From the NCBI GenBank assembly GCA_029777215.1, contig JAKOSQ010000161.1, positions 1-9,908 of the forward strand: a DNA stretch of 9,908 nucleotides, read 5' to 3'. Positions 1-5,516 of this stretch are shown piece by piece (positions within the stretch are counted from its first letter, which is position 1; the number at the start of each line of letters is the position of its first letter). A model generated the notes under the pieces. That model did no database searches and had not been told where the DNA came from. It worked only from the letters and a program-made list of their open reading frames with translations. Both the position numbers and the translations under genes were made by a program. The DNA comes from Bacillota bacterium (GTDB lineage: Bacteria > Bacillota > Clostridia > Oscillospirales > Oscillospiraceae).

Positions 1-138
1 CGCGCGGCCCTCGCCGCGCTCTACGAAAAGCGCCGCCCGGTCTATGAGGCGCGCTGCGATGCAATGGTCACGAACGAGACGACGCCCGCCGCCGCTGCGG
101 CGGAGATTTTGAAGCTGCTGGAGGACTTTGACCGATGA
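1..138 (+). CDS. aroK: Shikimate kinase, C-terminal part (5' end outside window)
   Basis: The open frame enters from the left edge and gives 45 residues before a TGA. It contains the pattern L-x2-LYEKRRPVYEARCD, which matches the C-terminal lid and adenine-binding part of shikimate kinase (L-x3-R-x-P-x-Y-x3-A-D). The Arg of this motif contacts substrate and nucleotide in the family. A helical tail, EILKLLEDFDR, follows. The enzyme phosphorylates shikimate with ATP in the cytoplasm, the fifth step towards chorismate. Its TGA overlaps the aroQ start in ATGA, so the two are translationally coupled. The P-loop is off the window, so the call rests on the C-terminal motif and on the aroQ neighbour. 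It could also be the kinase domain of a larger fused aro enzyme. Confidence 0.75.
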   Translation, partial: RAALAALYEKRRPVYEARCDAMVTNETTPAAAAAEILKLLEDFDR

Positions 139-572
139 AGCTTTTAGTCATCAACGGACCCAATCTCAACATGCTCGGCATCCGCGAGCCCGAAATTTAC
201 GGGCGGGAGACTTACGCCGACCTCTGCGCGCTCATCCAAAAGCACTGCGACGAAAAGAGCATCGAGGTGACGTTTTACCAGTCGAACCACGAGGGTGCGA
301 TCGTCGACGAAATCCAGGCTGCCTGCGGGAGGCTGGACGGCATCGTCATCAACCCCGGCGGCTACACGCACACCTCGGTCGCCATCCGCGACGCGATCGC
401 CGCCGTCGGGCTGCCGACGGTCGAGGTCCACATCTCCGACCCCGACACGCGCGAGGATTTCCGCCACGTCTCCTATGTCCGCGACGTCTGCCGCGCGACG
501 TTCAAGGGTCTCGGCTTTGCGGGCTATCTCAAGGCCGTCGACTTTCTCTGCGGAGAAGAGCCGAAAACCTGA
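135..572 (+). CDS. aroQ: Type II 3-dehydroquinate dehydratase
   Basis: This 145-residue protein has the normal length for the small dodecameric type II dehydroquinases, which convert 3-dehydroquinate to 3-dehydroshikimate in the chorismate pathway. All hallmark blocks are visible: NGPNLNMLG (7-15), the flexible-lid Arg17 and catalytic Tyr22 in REPEIYG, QSNHEG (49-54), NPGGYTHTSVAIRDA (73-87) with substrate-binding Asn73, the catalytic pair Glu97 and His99 in EVHIS, and RHVS (110-113). The start ATG overlaps the TGA of the upstream shikimate kinase. A GGAGG at 120-124 lies 10 nt before it, inside the kinase coding sequence. A strong hairpin terminator begins six bases after the stop, so this is the last gene of its operon. 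Nothing looks damaged. Confidence 0.97.
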   Translation: MKLLVINGPNLNMLGIREPEIYGRETYADLCALIQKHCDEKSIEVTFYQSNHEGAIVDEIQAACGRLDGIVINPGGYTHTSVAIRDAIAAVGLPTVEVHISDPDTREDFRHVSYVRDVCRATFKGLGFAGYLKAVDFLCGEEPKT

Positions 573-577
573 AAAGA

Positions 578-618
578 CCGCTGCCCTCCGCTTTTTGCGG
601 AGAGCAGCGGCTTTTTTT
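578..618 (+). terminator. Intrinsic terminator shared by convergent aroQ and lgt
   Basis: A 14-position stem (578-591 with 597-610, one C-A mismatch at 585/603) closes a five-T loop and is followed by seven T at 612-618. It ends the plus-strand aroQ operon. On the minus strand the lgt stop (617-619) lies directly in front of the same stem, and the far side reads GTCTTTTC, a weaker T-rich tail. The hairpin therefore probably stops both convergent transcripts. Confidence 0.93.
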
Positions 619-1390
619 ATTTTGCCGGTTCCGCCGGCTTTTTGAGGGTGCTCCAGAGCATCCACGCGCCGAAGGCGGCGACGAAGATGGAAATAAACTG
701 TGAGGTCGAGAGCGTTCCGACCGACCCGCGGATGAGATCGCCCCGGAAAAATTCGAGGATGAAGCGGCCCACGCTGTAAAACAGCAGGTAACAGGCCGTC
801 ACGACGCCGGGGCGCTTGCTGCGCTTGTAGATGAAGCTCAGGGCAAAATAGTTGAGGAAGTCGAGCGCGCTCGACAAAATCTGTGTCGGGATAAGGGCGA
901 CGCCGTTCGGCGCGAACTGCGAGTTTTGAAAGGTCACGGCAAACCAGGCTCCCGTCTCGCGTCCGTAGCAGCAGCCCGCGAGCAGGCAGCCGATGCGCCC
1001 GAAGCCCTGACCGAGCGCGATGGAGGGAAAGATGATGTCGAGCTTCGGCTTGTAGTTGAGTCCGTGGCGGCGCGAATAGACGCTCACGGCGGCAAATGCG
1101 CCGAGCAGCGCGCCGTAGATCACAAAGCCGCTCGAAAAGTTTTCAAACATCGCGCGCGGGTCCTTTGCAATGGCGGGCAGGATCGTCAGCCAGTAGAGGA
1201 GCTTCGCGCCGACAAGACCGAAGAGAACGCTCCACAGCAGCGCCGGCAGAACATGGTTCTCCTCGAGCGAAGCACCCGCCTTCTTTGCGCGGTGCACCGC
1301 GTCGAAATAGCCGAAGAGCACGCCGAGGCCAATCATGAGCCCGTAGCCATGTATCGTGTAGCTGCCGATGGAAAGAATGTCGTTGTGCAT
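617..1390 (-). CDS. lgt: Prolipoprotein diacylglyceryl transferase
   Basis: This 257-residue polytopic membrane protein transfers diacylglycerol from phosphatidylglycerol to the lipobox cysteine of prelipoproteins at the outer face of the cytoplasmic membrane. Family marks are the N-terminal HGYG (14-17), GFVIYGALLG (88-97), the Lgt signature GRIGCLLAGCCYG (131-143), and the C-terminal RGD-x2-RG-x3-G-x-LSTSQ block (about 217-231). Several hydrophobic segments fit the usual seven-helix fold. The position that is His103 in the E. coli enzyme appears as Tyr92 here, a replacement I believe is common in clostridial relatives. A GGAGG at 1396-1400 lies 5 nt before the ATG and supports this start. 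The gene has its own promoter and lies downstream of thyA on the same strand. Confidence 0.95.
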   Translation of the reverse strand: MHNDILSIGSYTIHGYGLMIGLGVLFGYFDAVHRAKKAGASLEENHVLPALLWSVLFGLVGAKLLYWLTILPAIAKDPRAMFENFSSGFVIYGALLGAFAAVSVYSRRHGLNYKPKLDIIFPSIALGQGFGRIGCLLAGCCYGRETGAWFAVTFQNSQFAPNGVALIPTQILSSALDFLNYFALSFIYKRSKRPGVVTACYLLFYSVGRFILEFFRGDLIRGSVGTLSTSQFISIFVAAFGAWMLWSTLKKPAEPAK

Positions 1391-1425
1391 AGTAGCCTCC
1401 GTTTCCGCGCTGCGCGCGCGGGTCT

Positions 1426-1454
1426 ATTGTCCGCTAAAAATGCCGGCCTGTCAA
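1426..1454 (-). promoter_or_regulatory. Sigma-A type promoter for lgt
   Basis: Read on the minus strand, a perfect TTGACA (1449-1454) is followed after exactly 17 nt by GACAAT (1426-1431, 4 of 6 matches to TATAAT). It lies 36 nt upstream of the lgt ATG in the 190-nt gap after thyA. I see no convincing T-tailed terminator after thyA, so read-through from thyA may add to lgt expression. Confidence 0.7.
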
Positions 1455-1580
1455 GTCCCGGCGCGCCAGTCGGGGGCGGACGAGAAAAGCGGTGCTGCTC
1501 GCGTCGGTCTTTCTGTATCGGCCGTTTTGCAAATATCTCTGTCCTCTCGGCGGACTCTACGGGCTCATGAACCGCTTTTT

Positions 1581-2411
1581 TCAGATTGCGACCGGTATTT
1601 TGTCGGCAAACTCGTTATATTCGTAGCCGGGCAGCGTGAAGCTGTCCTTATTAAAGGCGTAAAAATCTTTTACATTCGGGTCCAAAGCGAGCTGGGGCGC
1701 TTTTTTCGGCTCGTTCGCGAGAATTTTTTCGACAAGCGGAATGTGGCGGTCGTAAATGTGCGCGTCCGCGATGACGTGGACAAGCTCGCCCGCTTTCAGC
1801 CCGGACGCCTGCGCGAACATGTGCACGAGCGCCGCATACTGCACGACGTTCCAGTTGTTTGCCGTGAGCATGTCCTGACTGCGCTGGTTCAAGATCGCGT
1901 TGAGCGTGTCGCCCGAAACATTGAAGGTCATTGAGTACGCGCAGGGGTACAGCGCCATCTCATGCAGATCCTCAAAATTGTAGATGTTCGTCATGATGCG
2001 GCGGGAGGCGGGCGTGTTTTTGAGCTCCCAGAGAACGCGGTCGACCTGATCGAATTCGCCCTCGGGGTAGCGCGCCTTTTTGCCGAGCTGGTAGCCATAG
2101 GCCTTGCCGATGCTGCCGTTTTCGTCCGCCCACTCGTCCCAGATGTGGGAGCCGAGCTCATGGACGTTGTTCGACTTTTTCTGCCAGATCCACAGCAGCT
2201 CGTCGATCGCGCTCTTCCAGTAGGTGCGGCGGAGCGTCAGAATCGGGAACTCCTTCGCCAGATCGTAGCGGTTGACGATGCCGAATTTTTTGACAGTGTG
2301 CGCGCTTGCCCCGTCCTCCCAGTGCGGCCGGACGGCAAGATCGGTGTCCCAGCAGCCGTTTTCCAGGATGTCCCGGCAGTTTTGAATAAAGATTTCGTCA
2401 GCCATGCTCAT
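1581..2411 (-). CDS. thyA: Thymidylate synthase (ThyA type)
   Basis: The protein has 276 residues from the chosen start. It methylates dUMP to dTMP using methylenetetrahydrofolate. Visible blocks are FPILTLRRTYWKSAIDELLW (55-74), HIWDEWADENGSIGKAYGYQ (89-108), the Arg pair in SRRI (136-139), the catalytic Cys157 in YPCAYS, QRSQDM (176-181) where many bacteria have QRSCDV, NNWNVVQYA, and HVIADAHIYDRHIP with the nucleotide-binding His and Tyr. The N-terminal extension before KKFGIVNRYDL and the QRSQD variant are what I expect of the clostridial ThyA branch. An upstream in-frame ATG at 2450 is rejected because it lies within the promoter. The start at 2411 has a GGGGG 8 nt away, with a second ATG at 2405 as an alternative. 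No dihydrofolate reductase gene is adjacent. Confidence 0.96.
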   Translation of the reverse strand: MSMADEIFIQNCRDILENGCWDTDLAVRPHWEDGASAHTVKKFGIVNRYDLAKEFPILTLRRTYWKSAIDELLWIWQKKSNNVHELGSHIWDEWADENGSIGKAYGYQLGKKARYPEGEFDQVDRVLWELKNTPASRRIMTNIYNFEDLHEMALYPCAYSMTFNVSGDTLNAILNQRSQDMLTANNWNVVQYAALVHMFAQASGLKAGELVHVIADAHIYDRHIPLVEKILANEPKKAPQLALDPNVKDFYAFNKDSFTLPGYEYNEFADKIPVAI

Positions 2412-2419
2412 AGTGAATA

Positions 2420-2424
2420 CCCCC
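2420..2424 (-). promoter_or_regulatory. Ribosome binding site that sets the thyA start
   Basis: GGGGG on the minus strand lies 8 nt before the ATG at 2411 and 14 nt before the next ATG at 2405. This favours the protein beginning MSMADEIF. The more distal ATG at 2450 overlaps the promoter and has no such site. Confidence 0.65.
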
Positions 2425-2435
2425 GATAACATTTG

Positions 2436-2455
2436 GCGCAATTGTATCATTGCGC
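2436..2455. repeat. Perfect inverted repeat on the thyA -10 region
   Basis: GCGCAAT (2436-2442) and ATTGCGC (2449-2455) are perfect 7-nt inverted arms around a 6-nt centre. The dyad covers the -10 hexamer (2441-2446) and reaches about the expected start of transcription. That is the position of a repressor operator. The regulator is not known from this sequence. Confidence 0.6.
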
Positions 2456-2469
2456 GCCCCGCTTGTCCA
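2441..2469 (-). promoter_or_regulatory. Sigma-A type promoter for thyA
   Basis: On the minus strand TGGACA (2464-2469, 5 of 6) and TACAAT (2441-2446, 5 of 6) are separated by exactly 17 nt. The expected start of transcription near 2434 gives a leader of about 23 nt. The promoter begins right after the T-tract of the nadA terminator, so thyA is transcribed independently of nadA. Confidence 0.8.
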
Positions 2470-2470
2470 G

Positions 2471-2494
2471 AAAAAAGACCCGCCGCGCGGCGGG
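2471..2494 (-). terminator. Intrinsic terminator of nadA
   Basis: The self-complementary 16-mer at 2479-2494 (CCCGCCGC followed by its complement) forms a GC-only stem with a tight loop. On the minus strand it is followed by a C-interrupted T-run (GTCTTTTTT, T's opposite 2471-2476). It starts 8 nt after the nadA stop. A short T-run on the other side (2495-2498) could give weak activity on the plus strand. Confidence 0.9.
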
Positions 2495-2502
2495 TTTTGG
2501 CG

Positions 2503-3414
2503 TCAGCCCAATTCTATCATGCGGTCAATGCACCGCCGCGCGCCCATGAGGACGTCCGGCGGAAGCTCGATCGGCTCCGCTTCGCCGCGCACGGCGGCGA
2601 GAACGTCCGGCAGGGTCGTGCACTTCATGTTCGTACACAGCAGCTTCTTCGAGAGGGGGATGAAACGCTTTTCCGGGCATTTGAACTGCAAATGCTCGGC
2701 AATGCTCATCTCTGTGCCGATCAGAAATTCCTTCGCGTCCGAATGCTCGGCGAAATCCATGATGGCCGAGGTCGAGCCGACGAAGTCCGCGAGCGCGACG
2801 ACCTCCGGCCTGCACTCTGGATGGACCAGCAGCAGCGCGTTTGGGTGGCGATCCTTTTGCAGCAGCGTTTCCTTTTCGCCGACGGAGGCGTGCGTCGGGC
2901 AGCCGCCTTGTAGAAGCATGAGGTGCTTTTCCGGCACCTGCTTCTGGACGTAGTCGCCGAGATTTTTGTCCGGGACGAAGAGAATGTTCGGGTTTTCAAG
3001 CTTGCGGATGATCTTCACCGCCGATGACGAGGTCACGCAGACGTCGCAGACCGTCTTCAAAGCCGCCGTCGTGTTGATATAGCAGACGACTGCATGGTCC
3101 GGGTACTGAGACTTTACGCCTTCAATGAGGTCCCTGTCCATCTGCTCCGCCATCGGGCAGCCCGCCATGGGGTTTGCGAGGTAGACCGTCTTTTCCGGGG
3201 AGAGAATCTTCACCGTCTCCGCCATGAAGCGCACGCCGCACATGACGACCGTTTTCTGCGGCGCCTTTGAGGCCTGTACGCTCAGCCCGTAGGAGTCGCC
3301 GACGTAGTCCGCGACCTCCAGCACGCTCTGCGACTGGTAACAGTGCGCGAGTACGCACACGTCCCGCTCCTTTTTGAGCCGGAGAATTTCGTTTTGCATT
3401 TCTGAAACTGTCAT
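2503..3414 (-). CDS. nadA: Quinolinate synthase A
   Basis: This 303-residue cytoplasmic enzyme condenses iminoaspartate with dihydroxyacetone phosphate to quinolinate in de novo NAD synthesis. It uses a [4Fe-4S] cluster held by three cysteines. From the chosen ATG these are Cys86 in NPMAGCPMAEQ, Cys172 in QGGCPTHA and Cys260 in LCTNMKCTTL. Other conserved blocks are AHCYQ (23-27), GDSYGLS (39-45), CGVRFMAETVKIL (59-71), YINTTA, and HPECRPEV (198-205). The length is normal for the family. No nadB or nadC is next to it: the gene has its own promoter upstream and terminator downstream, so it is a single-gene unit here. Iminoaspartate must come from an oxidase or dehydrogenase encoded elsewhere. 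Confidence 0.97.
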   Translation of the reverse strand: MTVSEMQNEILRLKKERDVCVLAHCYQSQSVLEVADYVGDSYGLSVQASKAPQKTVVMCGVRFMAETVKILSPEKTVYLANPMAGCPMAEQMDRDLIEGVKSQYPDHAVVCYINTTAALKTVCDVCVTSSSAVKIIRKLENPNILFVPDKNLGDYVQKQVPEKHLMLLQGGCPTHASVGEKETLLQKDRHPNALLLVHPECRPEVVALADFVGSTSAIMDFAEHSDAKEFLIGTEMSIAEHLQFKCPEKRFIPLSKKLLCTNMKCTTLPDVLAAVRGEAEPIELPPDVLMGARRCIDRMIELG

Positions 3415-3419
3415 GGAAA

Positions 3420-3425
3420 TCACCT
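3420..3425 (-). promoter_or_regulatory. Ribosome binding site that sets the nadA start
   Basis: AGGTGA on the minus strand lies 5 nt before the ATG at 3414. An upstream in-frame GTG at 3423 falls inside this site and is therefore unlikely to be the start. Confidence 0.75.
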
Positions 3426-3455
3426 GTTATGATAGAGAGTGAGCGGACCGCCTTG

Positions 3456-3489
3456 TAATCACATATTATTACTATGTTAGTAGTGATTA
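3456..3489. repeat. Nested inverted repeats over the nadA promoter and start of transcription
   Basis: TAATCAC (3456-3462) and GTGATTA (3483-3489) are perfect 7-nt arms. Inside them ACATA (3461-3465) pairs with TATGT (3473-3477), and ACTA-TGT-TAGT (3471-3481) is itself a short dyad. The promoter-proximal arm overlaps the -10 hexamer (3486-3491), and the centre lies just downstream of the expected start. The AT-rich block stands out in GC-rich surroundings. It reads as an operator for an NAD-responsive repressor, but I cannot assign it to NiaR, NrtR or another family from sequence alone. Confidence 0.55.
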
Positions 3490-3514
3490 TAGCCGTCTCG
3501 CGTCCGCTTGTCAA
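3486..3514 (-). promoter_or_regulatory. Perfect consensus promoter for nadA
   Basis: On the minus strand TTGACA (3509-3514) and TATAAT (3486-3491) both match the sigma-A consensus at 6 of 6 and are 17 nt apart. The expected start near 3479 gives a leader of about 65 nt. A fully consensus promoter under a biosynthetic gene suggests that control is by repression. Confidence 0.9.
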
Positions 3515-3683
3515 GCGGGAAAGCGGACGTGAAAAAGCTGCCGCCGGGTGGAGCGAAGGTAAAGGCGAGACTCGAATTGTCGAGCGATGTTGCGGTCAGC
3601 GTGAGCGTGACGGTGTTTTCGACGCTGCCGCGCTGCCGCTGAGAGAGACGGTGCCCGCCAGTTCGCTCTCAGCTGAGGGCTGA
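3515..3683. other. Stretch with no confident gene; coding-like frames on both strands
   Basis: No frame here has a clear start, ribosome binding site and recognisable domain. On the minus strand two open pieces could be joined by one frameshift near 3626-3635. The first runs from about 3760 and is rich in Ala, Ser, Glu and Pro. The second (3626 to a TAA at 3477) begins SVENTVTLTLTATSLDNSSL and contains FAPPGGSFF. On the plus strand a frame with KKLPPGGAKVKARLELSS ends at a TGA near 3638. The two are antisense images of each other, so at most one is real. I take this as decayed DNA, possibly part of a lost secreted-protein gene. Confidence 0.4.
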
Positions 3684-3715
3684 GAGCCGTTCGCTTCGCT
3701 GTCAGCGGAGGGCTG
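3660..3715 (+). repeat. Imperfect tandem repeat, period about 33 bp
   Basis: TCAGCTGAGGGCTG (3669-3682) returns as TCAGCGGAGGGCTG (3702-3715), 13 of 14 identical. Each copy is preceded by a GTTCGCT-type stretch (3660 and 3689). In the plus frame both copies encode SLSAEG, and the TGA at 3681-3683 lies between them. This looks like a short duplication in a low-complexity linker of a dying gene. Confidence 0.6.
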
Positions 3716-4079
3716 GACGACAGCCGCGGCCAGACCCTCCGCGAGCACGGAGTCCACGACCTATAATACCGTGCAGGACTACATTGACTCCCTCAACGGC
3801 GACTCCCCGTGGATCACCTATGACGCCGCGACCAACACCGCGAAGGTGACGAGCCTCGAAGCCTTCGTCACGAACTGCAAGACCGCCACGAAGAGCGTCG
3901 GCGCGTTCGACGAGGTCGACAGGGGACAGGGCGAAAACACCCTCTTCGGCAACGGCAGCGACACGGCGAAGCACTTTGACCAGACCCTCGCCGACCTTCT
4001 CAAGAAGCACGTCGAAGCCGAGCGCACCGGCGACAAGACCACGAACTTCATCCAGTGGGTGAGTGCTTGCGTTAAATAA
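3684..4079 (+). pseudogene. Remnant of a secreted alpha/beta hydrolase (subtype B tannase-like)
   Basis: The frame is open from just after a TGA at 3681 to a TAA at 4077-4079. It begins with a low-complexity Ala/Ser/Thr linker, then YNTVQDYIDSLNGDSPWITY, SLEAFVTNCKTATKSVGAFD, GQGENTLFG, HFDQTLADLLKK and finally HVEAERTGDKTTNFIQWVSA. From memory, the first blocks resemble the insert after the glycine-rich linker of clostridial tannase-like esterases. The last block resembles their extreme C-terminus, which carries the catalytic His (H-x-EAERTG-x4-NFI-x-WV). In intact relatives well over 100 residues separate the two, so ADLLKK/HVEAER would be a deletion junction. The nucleophile region is absent, as are a start with a ribosome binding site and a signal peptide. 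The GTG at 3771 has no Shine-Dalgarno sequence. Family naming is by recollection; the broken state is better supported. Confidence 0.55.
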
Positions 4080-4080
4080 C

Positions 4081-4117
4081 TTAAATAGGAAGCCCGCTTT
4101 GCGGGCTTCCTATTTAA
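4081..4117. terminator. Perfect 17-bp stem-loop after the hydrolase remnant, probable bidirectional terminator
   Basis: Positions 4081-4097 pair perfectly with 4101-4117 around a TTT loop. The core AAGCCCGC/GCGGGCTT is flanked by AT-rich ends that supply A-runs and T-runs on both strands. It lies one base after the TAA of the hydrolase remnant, as expected for that gene's old terminator, and could also stop minus-strand transcripts from larC. Confidence 0.75.
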
Positions 4118-4147
4118 CAGGTTCCCGCGCTGCGGCGCTTGCAAAGA

Positions 4148-4180
4148 GAGGGCTCGGAGAAGTGAATTCCCCGAGCCCTC
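4148..4180. repeat. Perfect 10-bp stem-loop
   Basis: GAGGGCTCGG (4148-4157) pairs with CCGAGCCCTC (4171-4180) around a 13-nt loop. On the minus strand the stem is followed by TCTCTTTGC, a modest T-rich tail. It may be a terminator for the larEBC transcript, about 130 nt after the larC stop. Confidence 0.5.
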
Positions 4181-4201
4181 AAATTTGATTGACCCTTCGG
4201 C

Positions 4202-4228
4202 CCCCATCAAGTCAACGACTTGATGGGG
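4202..4228. repeat. Perfect 12-bp stem-loop
   Basis: CCCCATCAAGTC (4202-4213) pairs with GACTTGATGGGG (4217-4228) around AAC. There is no T-tract on either side, so it is not a standard terminator. It is the first hairpin reached downstream of larC and could protect the 3' end of that mRNA or belong to a repeat element. Confidence 0.5.
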
Positions 4229-4300
4229 AAAGCCGGAGCGGCGAAGGATATGGAGCTTATCCCGACGAATCGCACGGCGACAGGACGATTGGACGGGTGA
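4223..4300 (+). other. 25-codon open frame of uncertain meaning
   Basis: ATG at 4223, inside the right arm of the preceding hairpin, opens 25 codons to a TGA at 4298-4300. The product begins MGKAGAAKDMEL and ends NRTATGRLDG. There is no ribosome binding site in a usable position apart from the hairpin's own G-run. The frame lies antisense in the larC 3' region and ends 8 nt before the larC stop. It may be a chance frame or part of a dispersed intergenic repeat; I do not recognise a domain. The rest of the stretch between 4229 and 4307 holds nothing else I can name. Confidence 0.15.
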
Positions 4301-4307
4301 AAAGACC

Positions 4308-5516
4308 TCAGCCCTTGTCCTGCTCTATGGCGGCAAGCGCGGCATTCCAAACGGTGTGGAACGGCAGCCCTTTTTCCCCCGCAAGCGCGGCGACGGCGTC
4401 GTACTCCGGCTTCGCGTGCGCAATGCCGAAGCCTTCGGCGCACTTGACGGCGACCGGGCCATACTGCGTTTCGACGCTTTTTTTCGACGGCGCGAGGATA
4501 TACTTCCGGCAGCGGCGGGAGCGGACGCCGTTCGAGCTCGTCTCGCGCAGGATGGCTTCGGCGAGCCGGGCTTCGTCCTGCGGGGCGCAGAGCACCGTGA
4601 AGACCGTACCGGGACGGCCCTTTTTCATTGTGACCGGGGCGAAGGAGACGTCGAGCGCACCGAGGGCCATCAGCCGCTCGCCCGCGAAGGAGAGCGCCTC
4701 CGCCGTCATGTCGTCGATGTGGCAGACGAGCTCGACGATTTCACCGTTTTCTTCAGCGATCTGCTCGCCCCAAAAGGCCCGGACGCAGTTCGCGGCGGGG
4801 AAGACCTTCCGCCCGACCCCGGCGCCGATTTTGTTGACCGTCATCGGCGGCATGGGACCGAAGCGCTGGCCGAAGTGCCGGAGCAGCGCCGCGCCCGTTG
4901 GGGTGCAGAGCTCGCCCTCGACCGCGCCCGCGCAGATCGGAATTCCGGTTAGAAGCTTCGCTGTCGCGGGCGCGGGGACAGGCAGCAGGCCGTGCGCGCA
5001 GCGCACCTGTCCGAAGCCCGTGTGTACGGTCGAAACGCAGACGGCGTCCGGCGCGAGCAGGGATAGCGCGTAACACACACCCGTCACGTCCGCGACGGCG
5101 TCGAGCGCGCCGACCTCGTGAAAGTGCACCGCCCCGACCGGGACGCCGTGGACGGCGGCCTCGGCCTCGGCGATGCTGTCGTAGATCGCGAGGGCGTTTT
5201 GCTTCACTTCGTCCGGCAGCGCAAAGCCCGCGATCAGCGCGCGGATGTCCGCCGGACCGCGATGGCGGTGCGCGTGATCGGCGTGCCCGTCGCCGGGCAG
5301 CAGCTCGCTTTGTTCCTCCAGCCCGTTAACCGTCACTTCCATGTGCGTGCCCGCGACGCCGCAGCTGCTCGCCGGGACGGCCGCGAAGCGCACGTCCGGC
5401 AGGAACGTGTTCATCGTCTCCAAAAAGCCCACTTGATCGTCCAGCAGCTCATAGAGCGCGGCGAGCAGCATATCGCCCGCCGCGCCCATATTACACTCCA
5501 AATACAGCGTTTTCAT
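4308..5516 (-). CDS. larC: Nickel-pincer cofactor biosynthesis protein LarC (nickel insertion)
   Basis: This 402-residue protein of the DUF111/LarC family is, by family knowledge, a CTP-dependent cyclometallase. It inserts nickel into pyridinium-3,5-bisthiocarboxylate mononucleotide to finish the NPN cofactor. It opens with YLECNMGAAGDMLLAALYE (5-23), the family's glycine-rich start. A His-rich metal-binding run, HADHAHRH, is at 78-85. HFHEVGALDAVADVTG (131-146) is the central signature, followed by HGLLPVPAPATAKLL, CTPTGAALL, GAGVGRK, HIDDMTAE and SSNGVRSRRC in the C-terminal domain. In Lactiplantibacillus plantarum LarC is made from two frames by ribosomal frameshifting; here one uninterrupted frame encodes all of it. 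Its ATG overlaps the larB TGA in ATGA, so translation is coupled. It is the last gene of the operon. Confidence 0.95.
   Translation of the reverse strand: MKTLYLECNMGAAGDMLLAALYELLDDQVGFLETMNTFLPDVRFAAVPASSCGVAGTHMEVTVNGLEEQSELLPGDGHADHAHRHRGPADIRALIAGFALPDEVKQNALAIYDSIAEAEAAVHGVPVGAVHFHEVGALDAVADVTGVCYALSLLAPDAVCVSTVHTGFGQVRCAHGLLPVPAPATAKLLTGIPICAGAVEGELCTPTGAALLRHFGQRFGPMPPMTVNKIGAGVGRKVFPAANCVRAFWGEQIAEENGEIVELVCHIDDMTAEALSFAGERLMALGALDVSFAPVTMKKGRPGTVFTVLCAPQDEARLAEAILRETSSNGVRSRRCRKYILAPSKKSVETQYGPVAVKCAEGFGIAHAKPEYDAVAALAGEKGLPFHTVWNAALAAIEQDKG

Noticed and set aside
1455..1580. Possible terminator or small gene between thyA and lgt
   Set aside because: Only short hairpins without T-tracts and no supported small frame were found; the functional element seen in this gap is the lgt promoter.
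3762..3767. TATAAT just upstream of the GTG at 3771
   Set aside because: At 16-18 nt upstream there is no -35-like hexamer, and there is no ribosome binding site before the GTG. It probably arose by chance in the Thr-Tyr-Asn-Thr codons of the remnant.
4189..5073. A 294-codon plus-strand open frame antisense to larC
   Set aside because: The composition is dominated by Ser, Ala, Arg and Pro from the larC codon pattern. The opposite strand encodes a clear LarC with all motifs.
4308..5516. Frameshifted larC1/larC2 arrangement
   Set aside because: The gene is one uninterrupted frame through both the N-terminal and C-terminal LarC regions, so no recoding is needed here.
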